DNA of 64,000 nucleotides from assembly GCA_964540765.1 (NCBI GenBank), contig CAZINW010000004.1:30667-94666 (forward strand). The letters run 5' to 3'. The notes beneath the pieces are model-generated. The model was not told the origin of the DNA, searched no databases, and was given only the letters and a program-made list of their open reading frames with translations. The position numbers and the translations under genes were made by a program. Of this stretch, positions 44,727 to 53,815 are shown piece after piece. This DNA is from CAZJLN01 sp964540765. Its GTDB lineage: Bacteria > Chloroflexota > Anaerolineae > Anaerolineales > Anaerolineaceae. Every line of letters begins with the position of its first letter. Positions within the stretch are counted from its first letter, which is position 1.

Positions 44727-44954
44727 TCAGCGATTGGCAGGTGTTTTGGGAAATACAAGCCGCAGTGAACCACTATCTGGTTCTTTATTGATGATCCATT
44801 CACCTCCATCTGTAATGGCAGGGATGCTACCTTCCATTTCATCACGGGTTGTATGGTAATGACTTTTATGCTGAGGAATAGAATCCTTTAACAAAAAACT
44901 CCTTTTAGAAAGGAGCGCCAAATAAGATCTCAGCATGGTGCGCTGAAACCTCAT
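44727..44954 (-). CDS. Small protein of unknown function
   Basis: A reading frame of about 75 residues starting at ATG 44954 (MRFQRTMLRSYL), with AAGGAG 8 bases ahead; another ATG at 44960 is too close to that site. The N-terminal third is basic, and the C-terminal part contains DGGEWIINKEPDSGSLRLVF. I recognise no family. It lies 58 bases before the lipoprotein gene on the same strand and is probably cotranscribed with it. The call rests on its ribosome site and position only. Confidence 0.4.
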   Translation of the reverse strand: MRFQRTMLRSYLALLSKRSFLLKDSIPQHKSHYHTTRDEMEGSIPAITDGGEWIINKEPDSGSLRLVFPKTPANR

Positions 44955-45075
44955 CAGCATATCTCCTTTCCAAATGTGGGAGGCGAGAGCGTTTTCTTTC
45001 TCACCCTAACGGCCAACACTCCATCATCAAATGATTTTAGGAATGAGGGCTCGAAGATATGTTTTATTTGCAACC

Positions 45076-45084
45076 ATTGTAACA
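45076..45084 (-). promoter_or_regulatory. Possible extended -10 promoter for the small gene and lipoprotein gene
   Basis: On the minus strand the sequence reads TGTTACAAT, an extended -10 element about 120 bases before the small gene. No clear -35 is seen. The rest of 44961-45164 is AT-rich, with no gene I can support. Confidence 0.3.
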
Positions 45085-45164
45085 TAGAGTGTTAATCTGT
45101 GGAGTAAAAAAACGTTGACAGTAAAAAAAAACGAAAATGTAAAAAAACGAAAATAAAAATGAAA

Positions 45165-45195
45165 GAAGCCCATGGAGAAATAGGCTTCTTTGAAA
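45165..45195 (-). terminator. Terminator after the caspase-like gene
   Basis: On the minus strand GAAGCC (45188-45183) pairs with GGCTTC (45170-45165) around a 12-base loop, followed by TTTCATTTTTATTTT. It lies about 50 bases after the peptidase stop and closes the membrane-TPR-peptidase operon. Confidence 0.6.
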
Positions 45196-45237
45196 AGGGA
45201 AAACAGGAATCAGATAGTTGTTTCAGGTTAATCAGTC

Positions 45238-47922
45238 TTATCGAGATGTGCTTAACTTGATCATGTGACCTTTATAATCAAAGGTCATGCGGGCAAATTG
45301 GATATGGTTAACGGATTCCCTTTCAAATGTTTTCTTAAGGGTGACCACATATCGCTGGCTTTCATTAACATTTAATTTTTTGTTTTTTCCTCGTTTGCCA
45401 TCGGGAAGTGAGAGCGAAAAGTTGGTTAACTGCGGATTCATATTCATCTGGGCATTTTCAAGCCCTGGCAGGTAAGCTTTAACGACACTTTTGACCTCTT
45501 CAAGGATCTCAACCGGCACATCTAGCACGTCATCCACAACTTCTTCGCGAGAGTCACTGATGGTTTTCAGCTTTGGCTGGGCTTTAGGTCGATAAAGCGG
45601 TTTGGCAATATGCTTGAGATCGTTTAAATTGGCGAGCGGATCGCCATAGAGAACGAAAGAGAGGATGGTCTTCTGGTCTTCACCATCCAGAAAGCCCTGT
45701 CGTTCAGTCATTTTACAGGCAAGGTTCAGCTTTGCCCGTAAAAGTGCATAACCTGAAGGTTGTCCGTTCAGTAGCTGTTTCCAGTACTCCTGCGCTAGGA
45801 GATCAGCGGCTACCAGGGGCTTGCGGACCGAGCCATAGGCAATCCCTGTGGAACCAATCATGCTGCGTGTGCCTGCTTCCATGAACTTAAGTGCCAGGGA
45901 CTCATCGGACTTTTTATCATTGATCCAAGCGCCATAACAGGCTTCACTAAAAATAAATTCAGGTGAAGACTCATTCTCAATAAACTGTGCCGGGACAAGT
46001 GCAACTGGGTAATCCACTTCAGCAGACTCTCGTGTGAAATCTTTTTGACCGTACCATTCACCAGATTCCTGAAGTCCATGTAAATTAAAATAAGCACATT
46101 TATTGCCGTTATTCTTCTTGATCAAAAAGTTCTTAAAGTCGATTGGTGGTGAGAGCACCAACTTTTTATCACTACCGATGATTCCAAACACTTCTTCGGA
46201 AGGCTGTTGCCAGGCTTCAGCAGCATAACCAATATTTTCCGAATGAGTGAAAATGGAGGTCCAGCGGTGGATGATATCGACAATAGCTTGGAAGAAAGCT
46301 GATACCCGGGAAGATAAAACAGAATTTTTTGACTTTAATTTGTAGGCATATTCATTATCAAGATAGCGGATTTGCTCAAGCAGGTAACCCGCATCAGAAC
46401 CCGCTTCATCTGGTATTCGACCGACTGGCCATTGTGGGACATAGTAATTCTCATCAGTTGTCGCATAGGGATTATCAGAGGCGACATATTGATCTGAGTC
46501 ATCCGTGGGATTGGGAAGTTGATGGAGTGGAATGATATCATTGCCGCCAATTATGAGGAGTGCCCCAATCATTTCTCCTTTTGTTCCCAGGGCTTTATCC
46601 AGGTCGGTCAGGGATAATTTCACCTTCCATGCATCTGTTGCGAGCTGAGGAGTAAGTCCCAACTCTGCGGTGGAGGTTGGATCATCCGGATAGAAAAGCA
46701 GGCTATTCCAATTCGGAAGGGCTGTGATCTTGCGGGTCAGTTCCTTTAAAGCCTGGTCAATAACGCCTGCAGTATTTTCACCATACTTCTTAATTAGCGA
46801 TGATTTTGATGTAATTATCACATAAGATGGAAATCGTCCTTCGGTATTTAGGAGGTTGTTATTCTTGAGACTTTTTGCCATACGGTCAAATTCACCTTGA
46901 ATTTCATTGAGAGATTTGATGGCATCTTCTTCGTCGTGTAAGGACTTTTCTGTTTCATTTGGAAGGAACGCTTCTGATAGATCCACTTCTGAATTTGGTT
47001 CATCAGATGCATTTTTGGAAATGTAATGCGATGTCTCGCTCACTCTAATAGGTACAGTCTCATGACGAATTTCACGTTTAGGATCAATCTTGTCTTCAAT
47101 TTGAAGACCATTACTGAGACGGTTCCAACCCAACTCAGCTGCCACAGAGGCCGGGACTGGCAACTCCATGAATATCTGCATATTTTCCGGCCACAATGGT
47201 ATATATTGATGTTTGGCTCCCAATATGCGGGATATGACCTGTCCGGTTGTATCATGGGCAGCACTCCAATGAAGATTTTCAACTCCAGCTACATCATTCC
47301 CATTTTCAATCATGGATAAGGCTGCCAGAATCCTGATCTGATTGGAATTCGGCCACCTCTTTAAATAGATTGATGCCAGGGTGCTAAAAAGGGAGGGGTT
47401 TTGTTGTTTTTGGACAATTTTTAGATGCAAAATGGCAGGGAGGGGCGTCTGTGGATTTTTTGCCATGACATTGAGAATATATTTTTCAGCCTGTTTATAG
47501 TCGACTTCCTCAAATGCTTTACGAGCATATAGTAAATCATCCAACCATGAAGCGGCTGATTTCGATGCTTGCTTTTGACCGGTTAAAAAAGTCAGATCAG
47601 CCAGGAGTTCTTGTTGCATACGCTGGTCATCTTCAACCAAACCAACAAGAAGAGACAGAGGTTCAATATACTCAATGTCATAATTGATGATCTTCTCCAA
47701 GTGTGAGATGGCCAACTCTCTTTTGTTAAGAGCGATCAGAGCTTTCGCATATAATAAGCTGATTGGCAGATCGCCTGGAAAATTCGCCAACCAGGACAGA
47801 CCAGCCTGACGTGCAAACTGGTATTCCTGAATTTCCAATGCCGCTGACATTAAAGCAATGAATGTAGGGCGCTTAATGATTTGTGAATTTTCTTTGATGG
47901 ATTCTTGGTTCATAGTCATCAT
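45238..47922 (-). CDS. Caspase-fold (gingipain C25-like) peptidase with helical-repeat N-terminus
   Basis: An 894-residue protein. Residues 1-230 look like TPR-type helices (RELAISHLEKIIN, KAFEEVDYKQAEKYI). From about 365 to 770 is a clan CD peptidase-like domain: ALLIIGGNDIIPLHQLPNP, the SDNPYA and WPVGRIPD motifs typical of C25 peptidases, a likely catalytic His in YFNLHGLQES (H615) and a likely catalytic Cys in FIFSEACYGAWI (C662). The last 120 residues are a separate, partly basic domain. There is no signal peptide, so it is probably cytoplasmic. ATG 47922 overlaps the TPR gene stop, with AGGAGG 9-10 bases ahead. Target and activation are unknown; a TPR-gated protease is a reasonable guess. 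Confidence 0.78.
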   Translation of the reverse strand: MMTMNQESIKENSQIIKRPTFIALMSAALEIQEYQFARQAGLSWLANFPGDLPISLLYAKALIALNKRELAISHLEKIINYDIEYIEPLSLLVGLVEDDQRMQQELLADLTFLTGQKQASKSAASWLDDLLYARKAFEEVDYKQAEKYILNVMAKNPQTPLPAILHLKIVQKQQNPSLFSTLASIYLKRWPNSNQIRILAALSMIENGNDVAGVENLHWSAAHDTTGQVISRILGAKHQYIPLWPENMQIFMELPVPASVAAELGWNRLSNGLQIEDKIDPKREIRHETVPIRVSETSHYISKNASDEPNSEVDLSEAFLPNETEKSLHDEEDAIKSLNEIQGEFDRMAKSLKNNNLLNTEGRFPSYVIITSKSSLIKKYGENTAGVIDQALKELTRKITALPNWNSLLFYPDDPTSTAELGLTPQLATDAWKVKLSLTDLDKALGTKGEMIGALLIIGGNDIIPLHQLPNPTDDSDQYVASDNPYATTDENYYVPQWPVGRIPDEAGSDAGYLLEQIRYLDNEYAYKLKSKNSVLSSRVSAFFQAIVDIIHRWTSIFTHSENIGYAAEAWQQPSEEVFGIIGSDKKLVLSPPIDFKNFLIKKNNGNKCAYFNLHGLQESGEWYGQKDFTRESAEVDYPVALVPAQFIENESSPEFIFSEACYGAWINDKKSDESLALKFMEAGTRSMIGSTGIAYGSVRKPLVAADLLAQEYWKQLLNGQPSGYALLRAKLNLACKMTERQGFLDGEDQKTILSFVLYGDPLANLNDLKHIAKPLYRPKAQPKLKTISDSREEVVDDVLDVPVEILEEVKSVVKAYLPGLENAQMNMNPQLTNFSLSLPDGKRGKNKKLNVNESQRYVVTLKKTFERESVNHIQFARMTFDYKGHMIKLSTSR

Positions 47923-50900
47923 TTTCTTGGTGCCTCCTGGAGGTTATGGACAAGATTAAGTGTTACTACAGCCGCTAATTGCCTGCGGATGCTGGTATCA
48001 TCTGGTGCTAATGACGCTGCCTGTCGCAACATCGCTTCAGCATTGCGATAATCTCTGCTTTCTTTATAGGCGATGCCTGCATGGAAATAGAGACGGGAAT
48101 CGGTTGATACGATTTGAATGGCTTGTTTGTAAATCTGGATGGCTTTGGAATGTTCCCTGCGGTCCTGATGGGTCTTACCCAACTCAAGATATGCATCAAC
48201 CAGGCTGGGGTCAAAGGCAATTGCTTTACTTAATTGTGCAATTGCCTGATCCAAGTTACCGTTTTTACGGCTGATCCGTCCGAGCATTAGATAGACTTGT
48301 GCTTGATCAGGCTCCACCTCCAAAGAATGATACAATGCTTTTTCTGCCTGATCCTGCCGACCAGTTTCAACAAGCAATGCAGCCAGGGTATTAATGACGC
48401 CAATGTTTTCCTGGTTTTTTGCGGCCAGATCAATGGCTGCAGTCAGGGCTGAGGCTGCACCCTGATCTTCACGGATCAGTTCCAACTCTGCAAGCTTGAA
48501 CTCAACCAATCCAGGTTCCTTGGCAAGAGCTGATTTCAGCGCTGCTTTGGCAAGGTCAAATCGTCTCTTCTTGATAAGTGATTTGATGATCGTTAATTTG
48601 GCATTGATACTTTCTGGATATTTCATCAATAAAAGATTTGCCTTATCAATGGCTTTATCAAGGTCACCCTGATCATGATATAACTCTGCAATTGTTTCGG
48701 AATACTGCGGGTTTTCCGGTTCTTTTTGTTCTGCAATTTGAAGACATCTTAATGCTGCTTCGAAATCTCCCATTCTGCGGTTGATCCCGGATAAAGCCTG
48801 TAATACCTGAGGATTATCGGGGAAAATGTCGCAGGCTTTGGCAAAATAGGTTTTCGCTGAATTCAGATCTTTTTCCTCAAGCTTTACTTCACCCAACGCT
48901 TGCCAATAATGGGCTTGTTCGGGGTCAATGCTTATGGATTGTTCAAGATGTTTGCTGGCTGGGTCGAATTGGGCTTTGCGATAATAAAGATCAGCCACGA
49001 ATGCATGCCACTCAGGTTCATCCTGCCAAAGAGACAGGGCAAGTTCCATGGATTTGATCGCTTTTTCTGGATCGCCTGGACTGGAAAATGCTACCAGTGC
49101 ATGCAGCAAGGGAGAATTTGGATCCTTCTCAAGTAATTTTACGGCGATCCGGTTAGATCTTTGAGGATTATCATCAAGGAGCATGACTGCATATTGCAGT
49201 GAGATATCATCATTTTCTGGATAAGCGTCCAGAACGGTTTTGACCATGCCAGGATCTTTGATCAAGGGAAGTAACTGAACAGCGTCGTCGCTATTCTTGA
49301 TCAATTTGAACAGATTATCATGCTCAAACAAGGAATTATTGAAGATGGCTTGACTTTTCTTATGCAAATGTTCGATGATTGTTAAGTCCAAGAATCTTCC
49401 AGCCAATGACAATTGCTCATTGAAATGTTGTTGAAAAACAGGTTCGGACGGATCAAGTTTTGGAGCATGCTTTTCCACACGCATTGCCTTGCAAGCGAAA
49501 TATTCATTTGCATATGCAAGCAGGAATTTTGCATGGAAGAAGTTCATGATTGGGTTGATCTGGACATGTGCGACCGCAGCCTGGAATAAATCATAAGCCT
49601 TATCCCATTTATTTAAGCCCCAAGCAGCGAGAGCCAATGACATTTGCTGCCAGGCTGATTCAAATTTTTCGCTTATGGTCAGGAAACGGTGTTTTATGCT
49701 CGAATTGTTCTCCACAGCCTTCTTTTCTGCAAGTGTAAAGTAATTTTCTGCGATGGCTTTTTCCTGGTAGTGCGAAGCCAAACGTGCCTGTAAACTGTAG
49801 GAAATGACTGTCGGTTCAAGATCCGCAAGGTGTTTCTTGAAGATTGTTGATGCAGCCTCGTAGTCTCCATCCATCAAGTTCAATTGGCATACCATGCTGA
49901 CGATGGTGATAAAAAGATTTTGTTGTTTTCTGCTTAATTCCTGCTTAGTTGAGAGAAGATTGTTGAAAATCTCATTCAGGTTTGATTTTTGATTGAGTGC
50001 AAAAACCAGTTCGGCAGCAAGATACTCATGTTCGATTTGACGAGGTGCAATTGTAACTGATTGATCAACATGTTTTTTTGCAGGTAACAAGTCACCGGTT
50101 ATGCGCTTAAGCTGCGCAGCTCGCCAATGAACACCGGCAGGAGAGTATTCCATAGTATCTTCAGCAACACTCTCTCGCTTGGATGTCGATCTATTGAGCA
50201 GATCAGGCATGTATTCGATCTTCTTCAGGACAGGTTCAAGGGCAATTAAAGCGTCTTGATAATTCGCAAGCTGAGCGAGAATATCTGATCTTAAAATTGC
50301 ATATGAGCTATTGCCCTGGAAATTACCTCCTTGTTCATCAACTAATCGCAAAGCCTCTTTGGGTTCATCAATATGTTGTAGTGAAGCAGCCAGGTCACGC
50401 AATGTACCAAATTCGGGTTTCTCTTTTTTTGATATCGCTGCTTTTAAAATTTCTGATGCCTTCAGAACTTCATCCAAGCGGTAGAAAATGTTTGCTGCAT
50501 TGACCATTTCATCGGTCGTGATTTCCTCCAACGCAATCAAATCATTTAAACTTGATTTGGCAGATTGATGATCGTTGAGGGAAATATAGGTTTTCGCAAG
50601 AGTCAGATACAGTTCACGTTGTTTTGGGGCAAGTTGAATGGCTTCTTTGAGAGTCTGTATGGCTGATTGGGGCTGACCATTTCTCAACATGAATTCTGAA
50701 AACCATAAAAGGTTGTCCATGTCACTTGGCTGGATGTCCAAGGCGGTTTTAGCGCTTTTGTAGGCTTCATCGATCAATCCGGATTGAACGAATGCTTCAG
50801 CCAAATAATGATGGGCTTCAATATCATCAGGATTATTGATCAATGCTTCCTGGAGGGCGGCGAGGCTGATTTCAGGATATTTAAGTCTGAAAGCATTTTT

Positions 50901-53354
50901 ACCGATCCCGAATTGGATGTGTTGGTAGGTTTGAGGAGATTTTGCTTCAGGTTGTTCCAACAGGTTTAAGTAATCATGGTAAGCCTGTTCATGTTCTCCC
51001 AAAGTTGTGTTAACATCTGCGATCAATAATTGATAAGTAAAGGATGTTTCGTCATGATTAACAGCATTTTTTAAATCTGAAAGGGTTGATTTAAGGTCTT
51101 CAGCAACTTGTAAGGTATCGTCCTGGTTGTTAACCGGGTTATTAGCAACTTCAAGTAACTCCTTTGAGAGAGAAATGAGCGCTTCGCTGGATCGATTTGT
51201 TTGGAATGCAAACTTCAAGTTGGGAATGGCCTGCGTGTGCTGTCCCATTTCACTCATAATCTGACCGGTAATCAGTGCCAACTCAGGGTCAGCCAAGCTT
51301 TGATCCCGGATATCCTTGATGGACTGCCAGGCTTCCTCTGTCTGTCCAAGCAGATGGTAGGCTTGCGCCAGTGCAATTTTCACTTTTTTGTTTTTAGGCT
51401 CTGCTTTTCTACATTGCTTGAGGACGGGAAGTGCATCTGCCGGCAATTTGTTTCTTAAAAATGAGCTACCAAGAGCAAGCAAAATTTGTGGATCATCAGG
51501 GAGCGCTGTTTTTCCCTTCTGGAGGGTGTCCAATGCGTGTTCATATTCGCCCATGCGGTTCCAAATGTTTGCCAGTGCCAACCAACTGGATGGTTTCTCA
51601 GGTGAAATGGAGGCTGCTTTTTCCATGTACTCAATGGCTATGGTTTTATCACCACGTTCAATGTAAGCGTTGCCCAGGATCACCAGGGCTTCCCCATCCA
51701 ATTTATCTTTCTCAAGAAAGTTTTTGCAGATGGGAATGGCAAGGTCCGGTTTACCTGCTTCAACAGCTATGTTTGCGTAATTCAAGAGTTCATCACGCGT
51801 TGGTGCGGGTGAGTTTATGATCAGCGATTGATGGATGGCAAACGCTTTATCAAATTGCCTGGTTTTTGCGTAAAGATCCGCGAGTACGATTTTGTTCTGT
51901 AAGTTATCTGGATTTAATATCGCCAACAGGGAAGCCCGATCAATGGCAGGTTGAATCTGTCCCAACTGTTCATGAAAATAGATCGCATGCGATAAGAATT
52001 CTTCATCATTTGGGCTTTTGAGTAATTGCTTATTGATCAATCCCAAAGCTGTTTCGTAATCTTTTTCCTGGTTAATCAGGGGTATGGATGATTTCAATTG
52101 TTCTTTCAGGCGGGTTGGGGGGGTTGAAAGTGATTGTTCCTGGAGCGAAAAATAATCAGACAGCACTGAAGATTTTGAGATCTTCATGGTGTCCTCAATT
52201 TTGAGTTGTGGATGATGCAGGGAAATGAAATTTGCATGCGTGGGATCAGAATGGGTTGATAAAAAATCCTGGGCAGCCTGGGTATTCTTTTGTGATATTA
52301 AAAACTCAGCATATTCGATCTGCATCTGGTCGGTTAATGGCGATGATGATATGGCTTTTTCCCAATAATCTTGAGCCAAATGTGGATCTTCTGCCTGCGT
52401 TGAGACTGCCAAACGGTGGAAGAACCGGGTTTGACTTTCACCCAACGCATTTGTGGCAACCTTCATTATCTCAATCGATTTCTGGTTCAAGCCAGCATAT
52501 TGATAGAGGTCCGCCAGCCTTTCCATTACCTGAACTTTTTGATAATTATTAAAGTGACCTGGTGATTTGCTGTCCCGTTCAACATGGCTGAGAGCTTCGG
52601 AGAATTCAGTCAGGTTCTTTTTCTGTGTCAGGAATTCACTGGCCAGGTTTTTTGCCAGATCAGGATAACCAAATTGCTCCAGAAAGAATAAACTTGAACC
52701 CTGTGAATCCAGATCAGTTTGGTTAAAAATCTCTCCAATTCTTGCAAGGGGTGTCTGGGATGATGTGGGTGAGGATAGAACTGCATGCACAATAAGAGCG
52801 ATAAAATCTTGTTTAAAATCCGCATCAATTTCAGACAACAAACTGAAACTGAATTCAGCAAATTCAGGTATTAACGCAGGCAGACAGGCAAAAGTGCCTC
52901 TCCATAAAGCGAAGTTAAAATTGTCAATTTTTACAGAAGAACGAAAGACAAGTTTTTGACTGATGCCTTGCCAGCTTTTGTGTGCGAGATAATATTCCCG
53001 AATATACAAAGCATTGAGCCCGGCTTGTTCGAGCGTTTCAGGAGAGAGACGCGTACTGTGGATCGTTTCGTAGGCTTGCTCAGTGCGTGTTCGAATGAAG
53101 TCAGGTAAAACTTGCCTGGGGTCCTGCCAGTTGATACCGCATAAATTATCGGCATCAATGATCATGGTGGCAAGATTTCCGGGTGTCCAACTGTCAAAAC
53201 TAGAATGCGCATAGCTAATAAATGCAGAAAGACACTCCTGGTTATTTAAAGATTTCCAAACCAGAGGTTCCTGGTTCAGCGCGCTGACAAGATTTTTGCA
53301 TTCAGCGGGTTGGAATAATTCACCCAAACTTCTCATTAAATTATCAACACCCAT
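47919..53354 (-). CDS. Giant TPR-repeat protein
   Basis: An 1811-residue protein. Residues 1-420 are helical and not clearly repeated. From about 430 to the end there are dozens of tetratricopeptide repeats, for example GEYEHALDTLQKGKTALPDD, GDFEAALRCLQIAEQKEPEN and GNLDQAIAQLSKAIAFDPSL. Such arrays form superhelical protein-binding scaffolds. No enzymatic domain, signal peptide or membrane span is evident. It is translationally coupled (ATGA) to the caspase-fold peptidase and follows the small membrane protein, so it probably senses or presents targets to that peptidase (inference). Confidence 0.88.
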   Translation of the reverse strand: MGVDNLMRSLGELFQPAECKNLVSALNQEPLVWKSLNNQECLSAFISYAHSSFDSWTPGNLATMIIDADNLCGINWQDPRQVLPDFIRTRTEQAYETIHSTRLSPETLEQAGLNALYIREYYLAHKSWQGISQKLVFRSSVKIDNFNFALWRGTFACLPALIPEFAEFSFSLLSEIDADFKQDFIALIVHAVLSSPTSSQTPLARIGEIFNQTDLDSQGSSLFFLEQFGYPDLAKNLASEFLTQKKNLTEFSEALSHVERDSKSPGHFNNYQKVQVMERLADLYQYAGLNQKSIEIMKVATNALGESQTRFFHRLAVSTQAEDPHLAQDYWEKAISSSPLTDQMQIEYAEFLISQKNTQAAQDFLSTHSDPTHANFISLHHPQLKIEDTMKISKSSVLSDYFSLQEQSLSTPPTRLKEQLKSSIPLINQEKDYETALGLINKQLLKSPNDEEFLSHAIYFHEQLGQIQPAIDRASLLAILNPDNLQNKIVLADLYAKTRQFDKAFAIHQSLIINSPAPTRDELLNYANIAVEAGKPDLAIPICKNFLEKDKLDGEALVILGNAYIERGDKTIAIEYMEKAASISPEKPSSWLALANIWNRMGEYEHALDTLQKGKTALPDDPQILLALGSSFLRNKLPADALPVLKQCRKAEPKNKKVKIALAQAYHLLGQTEEAWQSIKDIRDQSLADPELALITGQIMSEMGQHTQAIPNLKFAFQTNRSSEALISLSKELLEVANNPVNNQDDTLQVAEDLKSTLSDLKNAVNHDETSFTYQLLIADVNTTLGEHEQAYHDYLNLLEQPEAKSPQTYQHIQFGIGKNAFRLKYPEISLAALQEALINNPDDIEAHHYLAEAFVQSGLIDEAYKSAKTALDIQPSDMDNLLWFSEFMLRNGQPQSAIQTLKEAIQLAPKQRELYLTLAKTYISLNDHQSAKSSLNDLIALEEITTDEMVNAANIFYRLDEVLKASEILKAAISKKEKPEFGTLRDLAASLQHIDEPKEALRLVDEQGGNFQGNSSYAILRSDILAQLANYQDALIALEPVLKKIEYMPDLLNRSTSKRESVAEDTMEYSPAGVHWRAAQLKRITGDLLPAKKHVDQSVTIAPRQIEHEYLAAELVFALNQKSNLNEIFNNLLSTKQELSRKQQNLFITIVSMVCQLNLMDGDYEAASTIFKKHLADLEPTVISYSLQARLASHYQEKAIAENYFTLAEKKAVENNSSIKHRFLTISEKFESAWQQMSLALAAWGLNKWDKAYDLFQAAVAHVQINPIMNFFHAKFLLAYANEYFACKAMRVEKHAPKLDPSEPVFQQHFNEQLSLAGRFLDLTIIEHLHKKSQAIFNNSLFEHDNLFKLIKNSDDAVQLLPLIKDPGMVKTVLDAYPENDDISLQYAVMLLDDNPQRSNRIAVKLLEKDPNSPLLHALVAFSSPGDPEKAIKSMELALSLWQDEPEWHAFVADLYYRKAQFDPASKHLEQSISIDPEQAHYWQALGEVKLEEKDLNSAKTYFAKACDIFPDNPQVLQALSGINRRMGDFEAALRCLQIAEQKEPENPQYSETIAELYHDQGDLDKAIDKANLLLMKYPESINAKLTIIKSLIKKRRFDLAKAALKSALAKEPGLVEFKLAELELIREDQGAASALTAAIDLAAKNQENIGVINTLAALLVETGRQDQAEKALYHSLEVEPDQAQVYLMLGRISRKNGNLDQAIAQLSKAIAFDPSLVDAYLELGKTHQDRREHSKAIQIYKQAIQIVSTDSRLYFHAGIAYKESRDYRNAEAMLRQAASLAPDDTSIRRQLAAVVTLNLVHNLQEAPRK

Positions 53355-53387
53355 TACCTCACTCCTTGTGATCGAGTCAGATTTAGA

Positions 53388-53720
53388 TTAAGGCAATTCT
53401 GGAAAGAGGGGACGGACAAGGAAATATGCCCCGCAAAGCAATGCAATACCCAAAAAGACGAGGAAGATTCCAATTCCAGTGTTGGTTTTTACCATACCAT
53501 TCAATGCATCAATTAATAAGGATGCATTCCCAACGAGTCCTGAGACACCATCTGTTATCCCTTTTTCAGCTAATTTCGTGGTTTGGGTCGCAATTGTTTG
53601 AAGGTTTTTCCCAATTGCCTGTTTAACCATGATAAACATGCCCAAAATCAGGCAGATGGCCCCTGCAATTGAGACCGTTGTTGCCAAAGTCGTAAGAAAT
53701 TCCTGCATTGTTTTAAACAT
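53388..53720 (-). CDS. Small two-helix membrane protein, first gene of the sigma-54 operon
   Basis: A 110-residue protein with two predicted membrane helices, about 11-33 (TLATTVSIAGAICLILGMFI) and 82-103 (GIGIFLVFLGIALLCGAYF). Between them is a helical stretch of about 48 residues, mostly small and polar. I recognise no family. It starts at ATG 53720, behind TAGGAGGC, about 30 bases after the predicted sigma-54 transcription start, and lies 33 bases before the TPR gene. It could be a membrane anchor for, or target of, the TPR/peptidase pair; this is a guess. Confidence 0.75.
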   Translation of the reverse strand: MFKTMQEFLTTLATTVSIAGAICLILGMFIMVKQAIGKNLQTIATQTTKLAEKGITDGVSGLVGNASLLIDALNGMVKTNTGIGIFLVFLGIALLCGAYFLVRPLFPELP

Positions 53721-53759
53721 GAAAGCCTCCTAAAAAAATATTGTCTCAGAAGGCTCTGT

Positions 53760-53775
53760 TGCAATTATTGTGCCA
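53760..53775 (-). promoter_or_regulatory. Sigma-54 (-24/-12) promoter of the membrane-TPR-peptidase operon
   Basis: On the minus strand: TGGCAC (53775-53770), 5 bases, TTGCA (53764-53760). This matches the sigma-54 consensus TGGCAC-N5-TTGCW exactly, with GG and GC at the required spacing. Transcription would start near 53749. The genes for sigma-54 and an NtrC-type activator lie directly upstream. Confidence 0.85.
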
Positions 53776-53815
53776 AATTCTCAGGTCAAGATTGTTTCAC
53801 CTGAAAACCTGTGGT

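Noticed and set aside
53721..53815. A lost helix-turn-helix of the sigma-54 activator beyond its stop
   Set aside because: None of the three frames after the stop encodes a Fis-like helix-turn-helix; the region is a promoter and leader instead.
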